64,000 nt of DNA from Pseudomonadota bacterium (lineage in GTDB: Bacteria > Pseudomonadota > Gammaproteobacteria > Acidithiobacillales > Acidithiobacillaceae), in assembly GCA_021821885.1 (NCBI GenBank), contig JAKARO010000001.1, positions 1-64,000 on the forward strand, written 5' to 3'. The notes beneath the pieces were generated by a model that had not been told where the DNA came from, made no database searches, and saw nothing but the letters and a program-made list of their open reading frames with translations. Both the position numbers and the translations under genes were made by a program. Positions 63,845-64,000 of the stretch are shown piece after piece. The stretch's first letter is position 1, and each line of letters opens with the position of its first letter.

Positions 63845-64000
63845 GGGCAAATTATCCGGGAGCGGACGCCACTGCGCAATGCCCTGATTTCCAGGACAGA
63901 ACAGCTGGGCGATGGTTTCCATACAAAACGGGCTGGTGGGCACAGGATGCAGAGCATGCCGGTCGCAATCCAGGGGATAGCCGATCAGATTTTCCAGCCA

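Noticed and set aside
63845-64000. N-terminal extension of mnmG open to the window edge
   Set aside because: MnmG normally begins at [15 protein letters not shown]; upstream residues do not look like a conserved domain, and the window ends before this can be resolved.

Overview
The window looks like a chromosomal segment of an Acidithiobacillus-like chemolithoautotrophic proteobacterium (inference from gene content and order). The left ~13 kb is an accessory block. It holds the C-terminal part of a type I restriction HsdR, an undescribed two-gene cassette, a ParE/ParD-type toxin-antitoxin pair, a YbjQ-family gene, an IHF-alpha-like gene frameshifted in a poly-T tract, an SRAP (YedK-like) pseudogene, and a compact integrated replicon. 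The replicon comprises an AT-hook-like protein, a membrane-anchored HTH protein, a TOPRIM/primase-helicase-like protein, an iteron array with large hairpins, and a frameshifted tyrosine integrase abutting tRNA-Met(CAT). The right ~51 kb is conserved core. It includes an ABC exporter, coq7, a Calvin cycle (cbb)-trp gene cluster (suhB-like, cbbF/T/G/K, pyk, cbbA/E/Z, trpE/G/D/C), rsmE, ispH, rmuC, mscL, an RND efflux operon divergent from a Cpx-like two-component system, a UvrD-type helicase, cbpA/cbpM, glmS, glmU, the atp operon, parB/parA, rsmG and mnmG. The most interesting unexplained signal is an iteron array at 11045-11363: 13 GTAAC/GTTAC-core motifs in both orientations plus two large inverted repeats. 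It lies directly downstream of the primase-helicase gene and is a candidate replication origin of a P4-like or novel integrative replicon. Next is a 17-bp inverted repeat enclosing a GNRA-capped hairpin upstream of the membrane-HTH gene, a candidate structured RNA leader. All family assignments are from reading the translations; no searches were run.
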